This document shows, one piece after another, positions 56,665 to 64,000 of a DNA stretch of 64,000 nt. Under the pieces are notes generated by a model. The model saw only the letters and a program-made list of their open reading frames with translations, was not told the DNA's origin and did no database searches. The DNA lies in contig CAVVST010000004.1 in assembly GCA_963750995.1 (NCBI GenBank), positions 62,001 to 126,000 of the forward strand, given 5' to 3'. The number at the start of each line of letters is the position of its first letter. Within the stretch, counting starts at the first letter, position 1. This DNA comes from CAVVST01 sp963750995 (GTDB lineage Bacteria > Acidobacteriota > Vicinamibacteria > Vicinamibacterales > UBA2999). A program made the translations under genes and the position numbers.

Positions 56665-58473
56665 ATGCCTGCCTCTCGACTTCTTGCGATCACTCTCGTC
56701 ACAGGCCTGGGCGCCGGCTGCAGCAACGCCGGATCGGCAGGAAAAGCCGAAGTTGATGCCGTAGCGTTCCTGGCGCAGGCCAACGACACCCTCCTTCGGC
56801 TCGGTAACGAGGCGAGCCAGGCCGGGTGGGTGCAGAACACCTACATCACGCCCGACACCGAAGCCATGTCCGCGCGCGCGAGCGAAGCGTTCATGACCGC
56901 GGCGACGAACTTCTCCAAGCAGGCGACGCAGTACGACGACGTGTCGCTGCCCAACGTCGAACGGCGGCAGCTCACCGTCCTGAAGAACGGCTTGACGATG
57001 GCCGCGCCCGCGGATCCGAAGGAGGCGAAGGAGCTCGCCCAGCTGGTGGCGTCGATGGAAGGGATCTACGGCCGCGGCAAGTTCTGTCAGGACGGCGAAT
57101 CCGAGGAAGCCTGTCTCGACATCGAAGAGATTACCGAGATCATGGCGAAGGACCGCAATCCGTCGCGGCTGCTCGAGGTCTGGGACGGATGGCACACGGT
57201 CGGCCCGCCGATGAAGAAGAGCTACGCCCGATTCATTGAGCTGTCGAACAAGGGCGCGCGTGAGCTGGGGTTCGCGGATACCGGCGCGATGTGGCGGTCG
57301 AAGTACGACATGCCGCCCGAGGCGTTTTCGAAGGAGCTCGATCGCCTGTGGGGACAGCTCCAGCCGCTGTACCTGTCGCTGCACACATACATGCGCGCCA
57401 GGCTCCACGAGCGCTACGGCGATCTCGTGCCCGAGAACGGCCCGATACCCGCGCACCTGCTGGGCAACCTGTGGGCGCAGGACTGGTCCAACCTCTACGA
57501 CGTCGTCGGTCCCGCTCGAGGGGGGGCGCGTTTCTCGCTGACCGACGAACTGCGCCGGCGCAAGGTCAGCGCCACCGACATGGCGAAGTACGGGGAGCGG
57601 TTCTTCACCTCGCTCGGCTTCGAGCCGCTGCCGCAGACGTTCTGGGAGCGCTCGCTGTTCGTGAAGCCGCGCGACCGCGAAGTCGTGTGCCATGCCAGCG
57701 CGTGGAACGTCAACATGGTCGACGACCTGCGCTTCAAGATGTGCATCGACCAGACTGGTGAAGATTTCACGACCATCCACCACGAGCTGGGTCACGACTT
57801 CTACTCGCGTGAATACGCGCAGCAGCCCGTGATCTTCCGCGACAGCGCCAACGACGGCTTCCACGAGGCGATTGGCGACACCATTGCGCTCTCGGTCACG
57901 CCCGAGTACCTGGTAAAAGTCGGTTTACTGGATCGCGCGCCTGACGCCTCGGGCGATATCGCACTGCTGCTGCGGACGGCACTCGAGCGGCTGGCGTTCC
58001 TGCCGTTCGGGTTGGTCGTTGACGCCTGGCGCTGGCAGGTCTTCAGCGGCCAGGTGACGCCCGACAACTACAACCGTTCGTGGTGGGACCTGCGCGAGCG
58101 GTACCAGGGCGTCAGACCCGCGTCAGCGAGGGGCGAAGAGTTTTTCGATCCGGGCGCCAAGTATCACATTCCGGCAAACACGCCGTACGCGAGGTATTTC
58201 CTGTCGTCCGTGCTGCAGTTCCAGTTTCATCGCGCACTGGCGAAAACCGCCGGGTGCACGATGCCGCTGCACCGGTGCTCGATCTACGGGAATGCGGAAG
58301 CAGGCAAACGACTCAGGGCGACGCTGGCGATGGGCGCTTCGCGGCCGTGGCCGGACGCGCTCGAGGCGCTAACGGGACAACGCGAAATGGATGCGAGCGC
58401 GATGGCTGATTACTACGCGCCGCTCAAGGCGTGGCTCGACGAGCAGAATCAGGGCCGGCCCTCCGGGTGGTGA
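56665..58473 (+). CDS. M2-family (angiotensin-converting-enzyme-like) zinc peptidase lipoprotein
   Basis: 602 residues from ATG 56665 (ATG 56653 is four codons upstream). Lipobox ITLVTGLGAGC, so it is anchored to a membrane. The metal site is HHELGHDFYS (HExxH) with the third ligand Glu in SANDGFHEAIGDTIALS. Further ACE landmarks: MWRSKYDMPPEAFSKELDRL, HLLGNLWAQDWSNLYDVV and AKYHIPANTPYARYFLS. Bacterial M2 enzymes are dipeptidyl carboxypeptidases. Its last 50 bases overlap the convergent HTH gene. Confidence 0.93.
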   Translation: MPASRLLAITLVTGLGAGCSNAGSAGKAEVDAVAFLAQANDTLLRLGNEASQAGWVQNTYITPDTEAMSARASEAFMTAATNFSKQATQYDDVSLPNVERRQLTVLKNGLTMAAPADPKEAKELAQLVASMEGIYGRGKFCQDGESEEACLDIEEITEIMAKDRNPSRLLEVWDGWHTVGPPMKKSYARFIELSNKGARELGFADTGAMWRSKYDMPPEAFSKELDRLWGQLQPLYLSLHTYMRARLHERYGDLVPENGPIPAHLLGNLWAQDWSNLYDVVGPARGGARFSLTDELRRRKVSATDMAKYGERFFTSLGFEPLPQTFWERSLFVKPRDREVVCHASAWNVNMVDDLRFKMCIDQTGEDFTTIHHELGHDFYSREYAQQPVIFRDSANDGFHEAIGDTIALSVTPEYLVKVGLLDRAPDASGDIALLLRTALERLAFLPFGLVVDAWRWQVFSGQVTPDNYNRSWWDLRERYQGVRPASARGEEFFDPGAKYHIPANTPYARYFLSSVLQFQFHRALAKTAGCTMPLHRCSIYGNAEAGKRLRATLAMGASRPWPDALEALTGQREMDASAMADYYAPLKAWLDEQNQGRPSGW

Positions 58474-58933
58474 GCGGCGGCGCGACGCGAGCAATGAGTT
58501 GATACGCCCCGCGCGCGAGCGAGACATACCACGCGGCTGATGACGATGCCGGACTCGCGCCGGCTCCGTTCCGTCGCCGATCCAGCTCGGGCGCGATGTC
58601 CTCGCGGTACTCCGACGGGTGCGCGACGATCGCCGCTACTTCCTGCACGGTGCTGCCCATGCGGCGATCGCCGTGCGGGAACAAGCGACAGAACTCGTCC
58701 ACCGTATCGAGCGCGTCAAGTCCGACCGCTGTCGCATATCCACGGATCCACGCGCGCGCGTAGAGTCCGCGCGGCCACCCGGACAGGTCGTTCCGCTCGA
58801 ACGCCTCGAACAACTCGGGCTTCACCCGCGTCGTCGTGGCTATCTGCTGAATGGATACCTGGCTCCGCTCGCGGTGCCGGCGCAGGCGCGCGATGAAGGA
58901 TTCCTGGCCGACGAGCTTGTCTTGAGAGGTCAT
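58424..58933 (-). CDS. RodZ-like helix-turn-helix (HTH_25) protein
   Basis: 169 residues. The N-terminal HTH_25 domain: FIARLRRHRERSQVSIQQIA, TTTRVKPELFEAFERNDLSG and WPRGLYARAWIRGYATAVGL, where the last block is the hallmark of the RodZ/HTH_25 family. The C-terminal half is Ala/Arg/Pro-rich, without a convincing transmembrane helix, so it is not a complete RodZ. Start ATG 58933. Role unknown; a cytoplasmic regulator or cell-shape-related adaptor are both possible. Confidence 0.85.
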   Translation of the reverse strand: MTSQDKLVGQESFIARLRRHRERSQVSIQQIATTTRVKPELFEAFERNDLSGWPRGLYARAWIRGYATAVGLDALDTVDEFCRLFPHGDRRMGSTVQEVAAIVAHPSEYREDIAPELDRRRNGAGASPASSSAAWYVSLARGAYQLIARVAPPLTTRRAGPDSARRATP

Positions 58934-59002
58934 TTGGGTCTCCGGAGTCCCGGATACCCCAGCAATTCCCGCGCCTCAGCGGCAGGTCGGACAGGATAAC
59001 TG

Positions 59003-59938
59003 CTACGTGTTCAGCTGACGGAACTTACGCAAAACGACCAGAATTGTGATCCACGGGAAAATGACAAAATCGCACCACGCGATCACGATTTCCGTGTCGC
59101 CATTCCTACAACCTGCGTCTATGCGAGCGGCGGCACCTGACCGTTCAGAGTACGCACCCAGGCCTGCCGGCACGAATTGCAATCCCGTGTAGAACGGACC
59201 GAACTCGGCAAACTTCGCGCTCGCCTCGTCGAATCGCATCTCATAGATCAACTTCTTGAAAACCAGTGGATCGGCCGCGAAGAGATCCACGCCCCACTCC
59301 CAGTCGTCGTAGCCAATCGATCCTGAAATGACCTGGGTCACCTTGCCCGCATACTGCCGGCCGATCATGCCGTGCTCGCGCATCAGCGCGGCGCGCCGCT
59401 CGAAAGTTTCGTTGTACCAGTTCAGCGTCTCGCCACGGCGCTTGTTCATCGGGTAGAAGCAGACGTATCGCGCCCTCGGCAGGTCGAGGAACAATCGGTT
59501 CATCACGCGCTGGCGCTGACTGTCCATCTCCGCGTCGAACGCCTTCTCGAACTCGTCACTCCCCGGCTTGTGCTTCGCGCCAAGCTGCTCGTGAATCTTC
59601 GCCGTCATCTCGTACATCCCGAGCTCCACAACAGAGACATATGACGACGTCGGTTCGAGCGCTTCATGGAGGTCGGTGCGGGAGAGCGCAAGCTGTGCCT
59701 GGGCAAGCTCCTCGAAGCTGCGGCGGAAGCAGATGAACATCAAATCGGCTTTGTGCCCGAGCACCTGGACGATCGCGGTGGCGCCGGCGTCGGGCACCGC
59801 CAGCGCTTTCACCGCGTCGGCGGCCACACGCTCGCGATCGGCCGGCGTGCGATCCTTCAGCCGGTCCCAGCGCACGCGGTACATCAGGTGCAGAACGCTC
59901 CAGCCTTCGAGCGTCTCGGGCACGAACGGGTTGTGCAT
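59003..59938 (-). CDS. hemQ: Coproheme decarboxylase HemQ (chlorite dismutase fold), with hydrophobic tail
   Basis: 311 residues from ATG 59938; an upstream TTG at 59953 lies inside heptad repeats and is not preferred. Core: YVCFYPMNKRRGETLNWYNE (the Tyr needed for the reaction), ERRAALMREHGMIGRQYAGK (proximal heme His), VTQVISGSIGYDDWEWGVDL and GPFYTGLQFVP. It converts coproheme to heme b, the Gram-positive/Acidobacteria-type pathway. After GLGAYSER the frame continues for ~50 residues ending with a membrane-like helix (IVIAWCDFVIFPWITILVVL); this may be a true anchor or the result of an indel near 59135. Confidence 0.88.
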   Translation of the reverse strand: MHNPFVPETLEGWSVLHLMYRVRWDRLKDRTPADRERVAADAVKALAVPDAGATAIVQVLGHKADLMFICFRRSFEELAQAQLALSRTDLHEALEPTSSYVSVVELGMYEMTAKIHEQLGAKHKPGSDEFEKAFDAEMDSQRQRVMNRLFLDLPRARYVCFYPMNKRRGETLNWYNETFERRAALMREHGMIGRQYAGKVTQVISGSIGYDDWEWGVDLFAADPLVFKKLIYEMRFDEASAKFAEFGPFYTGLQFVPAGLGAYSERSGAAARIDAGCRNGDTEIVIAWCDFVIFPWITILVVLRKFRQLNT

Positions 59939-59949
59939 CCGGATATTAG

Positions 59950-59998
59950 ACAAGGCACAAGGTACAAGTCACAAGTCACAAAGCACAAGTCACAACAA
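59950..59998. repeat. Seven heptad repeats upstream of hemQ
   Basis: Seven consecutive 7-base units, ACAAGGC ACAAGGT ACAAGTC ACAAGTC ACAAAGC ACAAGTC ACAACAA (59950-59998). They cover the stop codon of the sirtuin gene (TGA within the last unit, minus strand) and end 12 bases before the hemQ ATG. This is a third sequence family with the same 7-bp period. Confidence 0.9.
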
Positions 59999-60721
59999 AC
60001 GCCCAATTGCTGGAAGGATTTCCTCGGCGTTTCCGCTGATGGCGATGTCGACACGGGAAGATGCGTCGGTGTGATCGCGGTTGATCTCGGCTGTGAAGGC
60101 ATTGCGCCGCCGGGCTTCGTACACAAGACCGGCGGCAGGATAAACGATGGAAGACGTGCCGATGGTCAGGAACACGTCACACGCGGTTGCGCCGGTCGCC
60201 GCGTCGAGGTCTTGCTGTTTCAGCGATTCCCCGAACCATACGACGGCGGGCCGGGCCAAGGCGCCGCAGTGGGGGCAGTGCGGCTGGTCGAGCGGCACGC
60301 GGTCGTCGCGCCACGGTATGGCGCCGCGCGAGCAGCGGTCCCAGCACGAGAGTTCCCAGATCGAGCCGTGAACGCGAATCAGTCCCCGGGTGCCCGCCTC
60401 GAGGTGCAGATCGTCCACGTTCTGAGTGATGACGGTGGTGCCGCTCCAGTGTGACCACGCGGCGATGACATCGTGAGCGGCATTGGGACGGCACCGGACG
60501 ATGAGTCCCCGCCGCCAGTCGTACCATTCCCACACCAGGCGCGGGTCGCGGGCGAAGGCCTCGGGCGTGGCGAGGTCTTCGGGCCGGTACTGCCGCCACA
60601 GGCCACCCGGGCCGCGGAAGGTCGGCACGCCGCTCGCCGCCGACACACCCGCACCCGTCAGGATCGTCAGGCGTGTCGCGTTCCTGATCCGCTCGGCCAG
60701 GCGGTCGAGATCGTCTACGAC
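59990..60721 (-). CDS. NAD-dependent protein deacylase, sirtuin family
   Basis: About 240 residues. GAGVSAASGVPTFRGPGGLW is the NAD-site block, ITQNVDDLHLEAG contains TQN with Asp-Asp where most have Asp-Gly, and VHGS is the catalytic His. Zinc pairs CWDRC and CPHC are present. GTSSIVYPAAGLVYEARRR is the ribose loop. It removes acyl groups from Lys. No ATG/GTG/TTG in the frame precedes the NAD block; the frame enters from the end of the upstream aspartokinase gene (overlap), so an indel near 60720 or an unusual start is likely. The stop lies in the heptad repeat. Confidence 0.85.
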   Translation of the reverse strand, partial: VVDDLDRLAERIRNATRLTILTGAGVSAASGVPTFRGPGGLWRQYRPEDLATPEAFARDPRLVWEWYDWRRGLIVRCRPNAAHDVIAAWSHWSGTTVITQNVDDLHLEAGTRGLIRVHGSIWELSCWDRCSRGAIPWRDDRVPLDQPHCPHCGALARPAVVWFGESLKQQDLDAATGATACDVFLTIGTSSIVYPAAGLVYEARRRNAFTAEINRDHTDASSRVDIAISGNAEEILPAIGRLL

Positions 60722-62124
60722 GTCTTCTCCAGTTGAAACGCGCGGTGAATCGCCTTGACCGCGGTCGCGGCCTCGCGTTCGGTCACGACCAGCGAGATGT
60801 TCCGTTCGGACGAGCCTTGCGAGATGGCGATGACGTTGACGCCTGCCTGTCCGAGCGCGCCGAACACCGTGGCGGCAATCCCGGGACTCCCGCGCATGCG
60901 GTCGCCGACGGCCGCAACGATTGCCACCTGCTGCTCGGCCGCGATCTCTTCGATGTGGCCCCTCATCAGCTCGAATTCCAGCGCCGTGCGAAGCGCGTTG
61001 ACGACGCGCGGCGCCTCGGCGGCGCTCAGCACGAAGCAGATGTTGTTCTCCGACGAGGCCTGCGAAATCATCAGCACGTTGGCCTGCTGCGCGGCGACGA
61101 CGTCGAAGGTCTTGGCGGCGATGCCGGGAATTCCCTGCATGCCCGTGCCGCTGATGGCCACCAGGATGACGCCGCGAATCGAGGTCACGGCCTTTACGCC
61201 CTGCGCCGACGGATTTCCTTCGACGCTGACCCGCGTGCCGGGATGCGACGGATTGAAGCTGTTGAGAATCCGGACCGGAATGCGTTGGCGGAAGGCGGGC
61301 AGAATCGTCTTGTAATGCAGGACCTTGGCCCCGTAGTACGCCAGCTCAGACGCCTCGCTGTACGAAATCTCCGCCAGCGTTCGCGCTTCAGGTACTTCGG
61401 ACGGGTTGGCCGTCATGACACCGTCGACGTCGGTCCAGATCCAGACCTCGTCCGCATCGAGGGCCGCCCCCACGATCGACGCCGAGTAGTCCGAACCACC
61501 GCGGCCCAGGGTGGTCATCACGCCATCGGCGGTCGCGGCAATGAAGCCGGTGACGACCGGGATCTCGCCGAGGTCGAGGGCGGGCTTGAGGCGTGCCGCG
61601 GTCTTCGCGCGGGTCTCGTCCATAAGCGGCTCAGCGCCGCCATACTGGTCGGTCGTGACAACCAATTCGGTGGCGTCGATGGGCTTCGACACCTTCCCGC
61701 GTGCGGTGATCGCCGCGGCGACAAGCGGAGCCGCGAGCATTTCCCCGGTGCCCGAGATCGCGTCGAGCAGCCGCGGCGTCAGCTCGTGCACCATCGACAG
61801 ACCGAAGCAAAGCTTCTCGAATCGGTCGAGCCGCTTTTGCAGCACATCCAGCACATCGGCATGCCGAGCCGGGTCGTGGCCGACCAGCGCGTCCGCCACC
61901 ATGTTGTGGCGATCGAAGAGCTCCTGGCGGATCTTGGAATCCCACCGCCCGGTGGATGCCTGGCGCGCCGCGGCAATCAGCGAATCGGTGACCTTGCTCA
62001 TCGCCGACGTCACGACCACGACCTGGTGGCCCTTGCTTGCGGTATCGACGGCGAGTTGCGCGGCTTGAGCGATGCGTTCGGCGGACCCGACGGAGGTTCC
62101 GCCGAATTTCATTACGATGAGCAT
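60715..62124 (-). CDS. Aspartokinase, long form (LysC-III/ThrA-N type)
   Basis: 469 residues, intact. MLIVMKFGGTSVGSAERIAQ, TSAMSKVTDSLIAAARQAS, GFIAATADGVMTTLGRGGSD and WTDVDGVMTANPSEV belong to the kinase domain, with ISYSEASELAYYGAKVLH. Two ACT repeats follow (VILVAISGTGMQGIPGIAAK, VAIVAAVGDRMRGSPGIAAT). No homoserine dehydrogenase domain is attached. It is the second aspartokinase of the window and belongs to a different subgroup from lysC, probably under threonine control. Start ATG 62124, divergent from xth. Confidence 0.93.
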   Translation of the reverse strand: MLIVMKFGGTSVGSAERIAQAAQLAVDTASKGHQVVVVTSAMSKVTDSLIAAARQASTGRWDSKIRQELFDRHNMVADALVGHDPARHADVLDVLQKRLDRFEKLCFGLSMVHELTPRLLDAISGTGEMLAAPLVAAAITARGKVSKPIDATELVVTTDQYGGAEPLMDETRAKTAARLKPALDLGEIPVVTGFIAATADGVMTTLGRGGSDYSASIVGAALDADEVWIWTDVDGVMTANPSEVPEARTLAEISYSEASELAYYGAKVLHYKTILPAFRQRIPVRILNSFNPSHPGTRVSVEGNPSAQGVKAVTSIRGVILVAISGTGMQGIPGIAAKTFDVVAAQQANVLMISQASSENNICFVLSAAEAPRVVNALRTALEFELMRGHIEEIAAEQQVAIVAAVGDRMRGSPGIAATVFGALGQAGVNVIAISQGSSERNISLVVTEREAATAVKAIHRAFQLEKTS

Positions 62125-62144
62125 AGGGAGTTCATGATATCCAA

Positions 62145-62969
62145 ATGAAACTGGCGACGTGGAACGTGAACGGCATCCGCGCGCGCCAGGCGCACGTGCA
62201 GGAGTTCATCGAGCGCGAACAGCCTGACGTGCTGTGCCTTCAGGAAATCAAGGCGTCGCTCGACCAGCTGCCGGTGTGGCTCTGCGAGCTCGAGGGCTAC
62301 TGGTGCTACTGGCACGGTGACAAGGGCTACTCCGGCGTCGGGCTTCACGTCCGCAAGGACTTTCACCCCGAACGCCCGGCGTTTCATCACCCCGAATTCG
62401 ATTACGAGTGCCGGATCGTGACCGTGCGCCTGCCGCAGGCGACGGTCGCGTCCATCTACGTGCCCAACGGCGGGAAAGACTTTCCCGCCAAGATGCGCTT
62501 CCTCGAAGCACTCGACGCCCACGCCGCCGAGTTCCAGAACGCAGGACTGCCGCTCGTCCTGTGCGGCGACATGAACGTGGCGCGCACGGAGATGGACGTG
62601 CATCCGAAAGAGCGAAAGCCGCGTGCAATCGGACAGCTTCCCGAGGAGCGGGCGCTGATTGAACGAATCCTGAGCCGCGGACTGGTGGACGTGCACCGCC
62701 AGTTCGAGCCGGACAACCCAGATCTGTTCACCTGGTGGGCGCCGTGGCGCAACATGAAGCAGCGGAACATCGGGTGGCGGCTCGACTATCTGTTCGCCTC
62801 CCAAACGCTGGCCTCACGCGCCACCTCCTGCGTCGTCCAGCGGGAAGTCGGCACCAGCGACCACGGCCCCGTCATCGCGGTCTTCGACCTGGGACCAGGC
62901 CGCAGCGAGATCCTCCCCAACCGCCAGGTGGTTCAGGACGAAGTCCGTCCCCCGGAACGCCTGTTTTAA
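62145..62969 (+). CDS. xth: Exodeoxyribonuclease III-type AP endonuclease
   Basis: Mg-dependent DNA repair endonuclease. LATWNVNGIRARQ, PDVLCLQEIKA (metal Glu), IYVPNGGKDFPAK (catalytic Tyr), LCGDMNVARTEMDVH (Asp/Asn), RLDYLFAS and SDHGPVIAVF (catalytic Asp-His pair) are all present in the right order. The fold ends near VIAVFDL (about 62890); the frame stays open to 62969 and overlaps the convergent cysteine-cluster gene by 156 bases, so the last ~25 residues may be spurious or the true stop lost to an indel. Confidence 0.93.
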   Translation: MKLATWNVNGIRARQAHVQEFIEREQPDVLCLQEIKASLDQLPVWLCELEGYWCYWHGDKGYSGVGLHVRKDFHPERPAFHHPEFDYECRIVTVRLPQATVASIYVPNGGKDFPAKMRFLEALDAHAAEFQNAGLPLVLCGDMNVARTEMDVHPKERKPRAIGQLPEERALIERILSRGLVDVHRQFEPDNPDLFTWWAPWRNMKQRNIGWRLDYLFASQTLASRATSCVVQREVGTSDHGPVIAVFDLGPGRSEILPNRQVVQDEVRPPERLF

Positions 62970-63989
62970 GAGCGCCGCGTCGAGCGGCCGGCCGGCATTA
63001 CGGCACTCGCGCGACGCCTCTATGCGCACGAACGCCAGCGCCGCTTCGAGGCCGCGCACGATCGAGAGCACCCCTCTCCCCTGGTATGCCGTCCAGTTGG
63101 CAAAGGCCTTTCCGGCAAGAAACATCCGCAGCGGGGCCTGCCACGCCGCCCATTCCGGCACCACGAGCCGCACGAACGCTTCCTCCAGTCCGGCGTCATC
63201 TGCGTCGGGCCTGACGTCCTCGGGAACCGCCCGCATGACTTCGGCATGGAGAAGCAGGCTGGCGTCGAGCGAGAGCGCGCCCGCGGTCTCGACCGTGTCC
63301 AGGGGCAGCTTTTCCACCGCTGTGGTCAACGAGTCCTGTCCGGGCCGATAGGACCGCAAGATTCGCGCGTCGCGTGAGAGGGTGCCGATCACGCTTTCCG
63401 GCGACATCTCGATCGCGCACCGCGCCACCATGTGGCGCTCCCAGGCGGCATAGCTCTCGAGGTCCATCAGCATGCGCGGGTGCAGCAGCGGCGGCCATGC
63501 CTCCGGATCCACCATGAGTCCCTCGTACGCCGCGGGTGGAAACGCGGCGGGGTTCGCCACGATCTCGAGGTTCACGTCGTCGCGGAACAGCATGCCGGCC
63601 GCGGTCGGACAGTAATGGGTGAGCGAGAGCGACGTGCCGCGCTGATCTCGCACCGCGAGTCGTGGAAAGTGGCGGCACGTCGAGGGCATCTGCGGCTCGC
63701 CCAGGTCACGGTGGATGACGCAGAGCCCGGACCGGGAATGAAAGAAGACGCAGTTGCCCGACGAGGTGCGTCCTATCATCGCGCCAGCCTCGGCCGGCAG
63801 ATCAGGCTCGAGGAGAAACGTCGGGTAGCCTTCTTCGGCGACAGCCGCCGGGCTCAGCCGTCCGGCCGCGATCGCGTCCGTCAGCGTACGGAAGAGCGGA
63901 ACCTCGACGGGAACGTCCCAATCAGCCGTGCAGCAAATCCCTGACTGGTGGCATTTGTAATCGGCATGGATGCTCAGCGCAAAAACCAC
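62814..63989 (-). CDS. YkgJ-type cysteine-cluster protein, possibly 5'-incomplete
   Basis: 391 residues. The N-terminus has the YkgJ-type metal motif: HADYKCHQSGICCTADWDVP, with further Cys in SGNCVFFHSRSGLCVIHRDL and STCRHFPRL and YCPTAAGM. The family binds zinc or an Fe-S cluster, role unknown. The rest is helical with no recognised domain. GTG 63989 is the last usable start inside the window, but the frame is open to the edge (64000), so the real start could lie beyond. Overlaps xth convergently. Confidence 0.82.
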   Translation of the reverse strand: MVFALSIHADYKCHQSGICCTADWDVPVEVPLFRTLTDAIAAGRLSPAAVAEEGYPTFLLEPDLPAEAGAMIGRTSSGNCVFFHSRSGLCVIHRDLGEPQMPSTCRHFPRLAVRDQRGTSLSLTHYCPTAAGMLFRDDVNLEIVANPAAFPPAAYEGLMVDPEAWPPLLHPRMLMDLESYAAWERHMVARCAIEMSPESVIGTLSRDARILRSYRPGQDSLTTAVEKLPLDTVETAGALSLDASLLLHAEVMRAVPEDVRPDADDAGLEEAFVRLVVPEWAAWQAPLRMFLAGKAFANWTAYQGRGVLSIVRGLEAALAFVRIEASRECRNAGRPLDAALLKQAFRGTDFVLNHLAVGEDLAAAWSQVEDRDDGAVVAGADFPLDDAGGGA

Positions 63990-64000
63990 GAGGTCCAGCA

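Overview
The window is GC-rich, densely coded bacterial chromosome. Genes lie on both strands in short runs that often share an ATGA, GTGA or TGATG stop/start overlap. The gene content (Isc system with HscA/HscB, HemQ, MenG/UbiE, HME-RND efflux, DUF5916 and beta-barrel outer-membrane proteins, a subtilase with a Trp repeat tail) indicates a Gram-negative, aerobic or microaerobic heterotroph. The combination and codon style look like Acidobacteriota, perhaps Vicinamibacteria; that is inference, since no rRNA or other phylogenetic marker is present. About twenty genes, including normally indispensable ones such as iscS and argH, can only be read by changing frame one to several times. I read this as single-base indels left in a long-read or metagenome assembly, not as decay. 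Broken genes are therefore given as one locus each.

1-6.5 kb (all minus): a sulfur-trafficking block cysM - mec (JAMM protease) - cysO::moeZ - iscR - iscS - iscU - iscA - hscB - hscA. It joins sulfur-carrier-dependent cysteine synthesis directly to the Fe-S machinery that consumes cysteine. The sulfur carrier CysO is fused in frame to its own activating enzyme, with its Gly-Gly end buried inside the chain. 6.5-12 kb: double-domain M16 peptidase, AlkA-type glycosylase, SIMPL protein, a hypothetical gene and MenG/UbiE.

12-17 kb: a metal cluster (cupredoxin, ZIP permease, Tat-exported multicopper oxidase) divergent from a DtxR/MntR-type regulator and a beta-barrel protein, then gph. 17-24.4 kb: queD/queC, nagA, a PIN-like protein, a deoxyhypusine synthase-like enzyme, a sigma-54 activator and, behind a possible -24/-12 promoter, the subtilase. 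24.5-30.5 kb: an HD-GYP/GAF/GGDEF protein, argG, a flavin reductase, a BON lipoprotein, fabI and an RGG-tailed Cys protein.

30.5-39.2 kb: a nearly complete divergent arginine regulon. argR, a degenerate argG-like gene and argH run left; argC-argB-argD-argA-like-argJ-argF run right from two tandem ARG boxes. Then come an acyl-CoA synthetase and a complete CusABC/CzcCBA-type efflux operon (to 46.5 kb).

46.5-64 kb: a kinase remnant, PAP2 phosphatase, pxpA, a candidate structured small RNA with an intrinsic terminator, a DGQHR (DndB-like) gene, a DUF5916 protein, acyltransferase, OsmC, Ftr1 permease, methyltransferase, two aspartokinases, an M2 peptidase, HemQ, a sirtuin, exonuclease III and a YkgJ-type protein. 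Heptanucleotide tandem repeats of several sequence families sit in the gaps, usually immediately upstream of a start codon. I saw no tRNA, rRNA, insertion sequence or CRISPR array.
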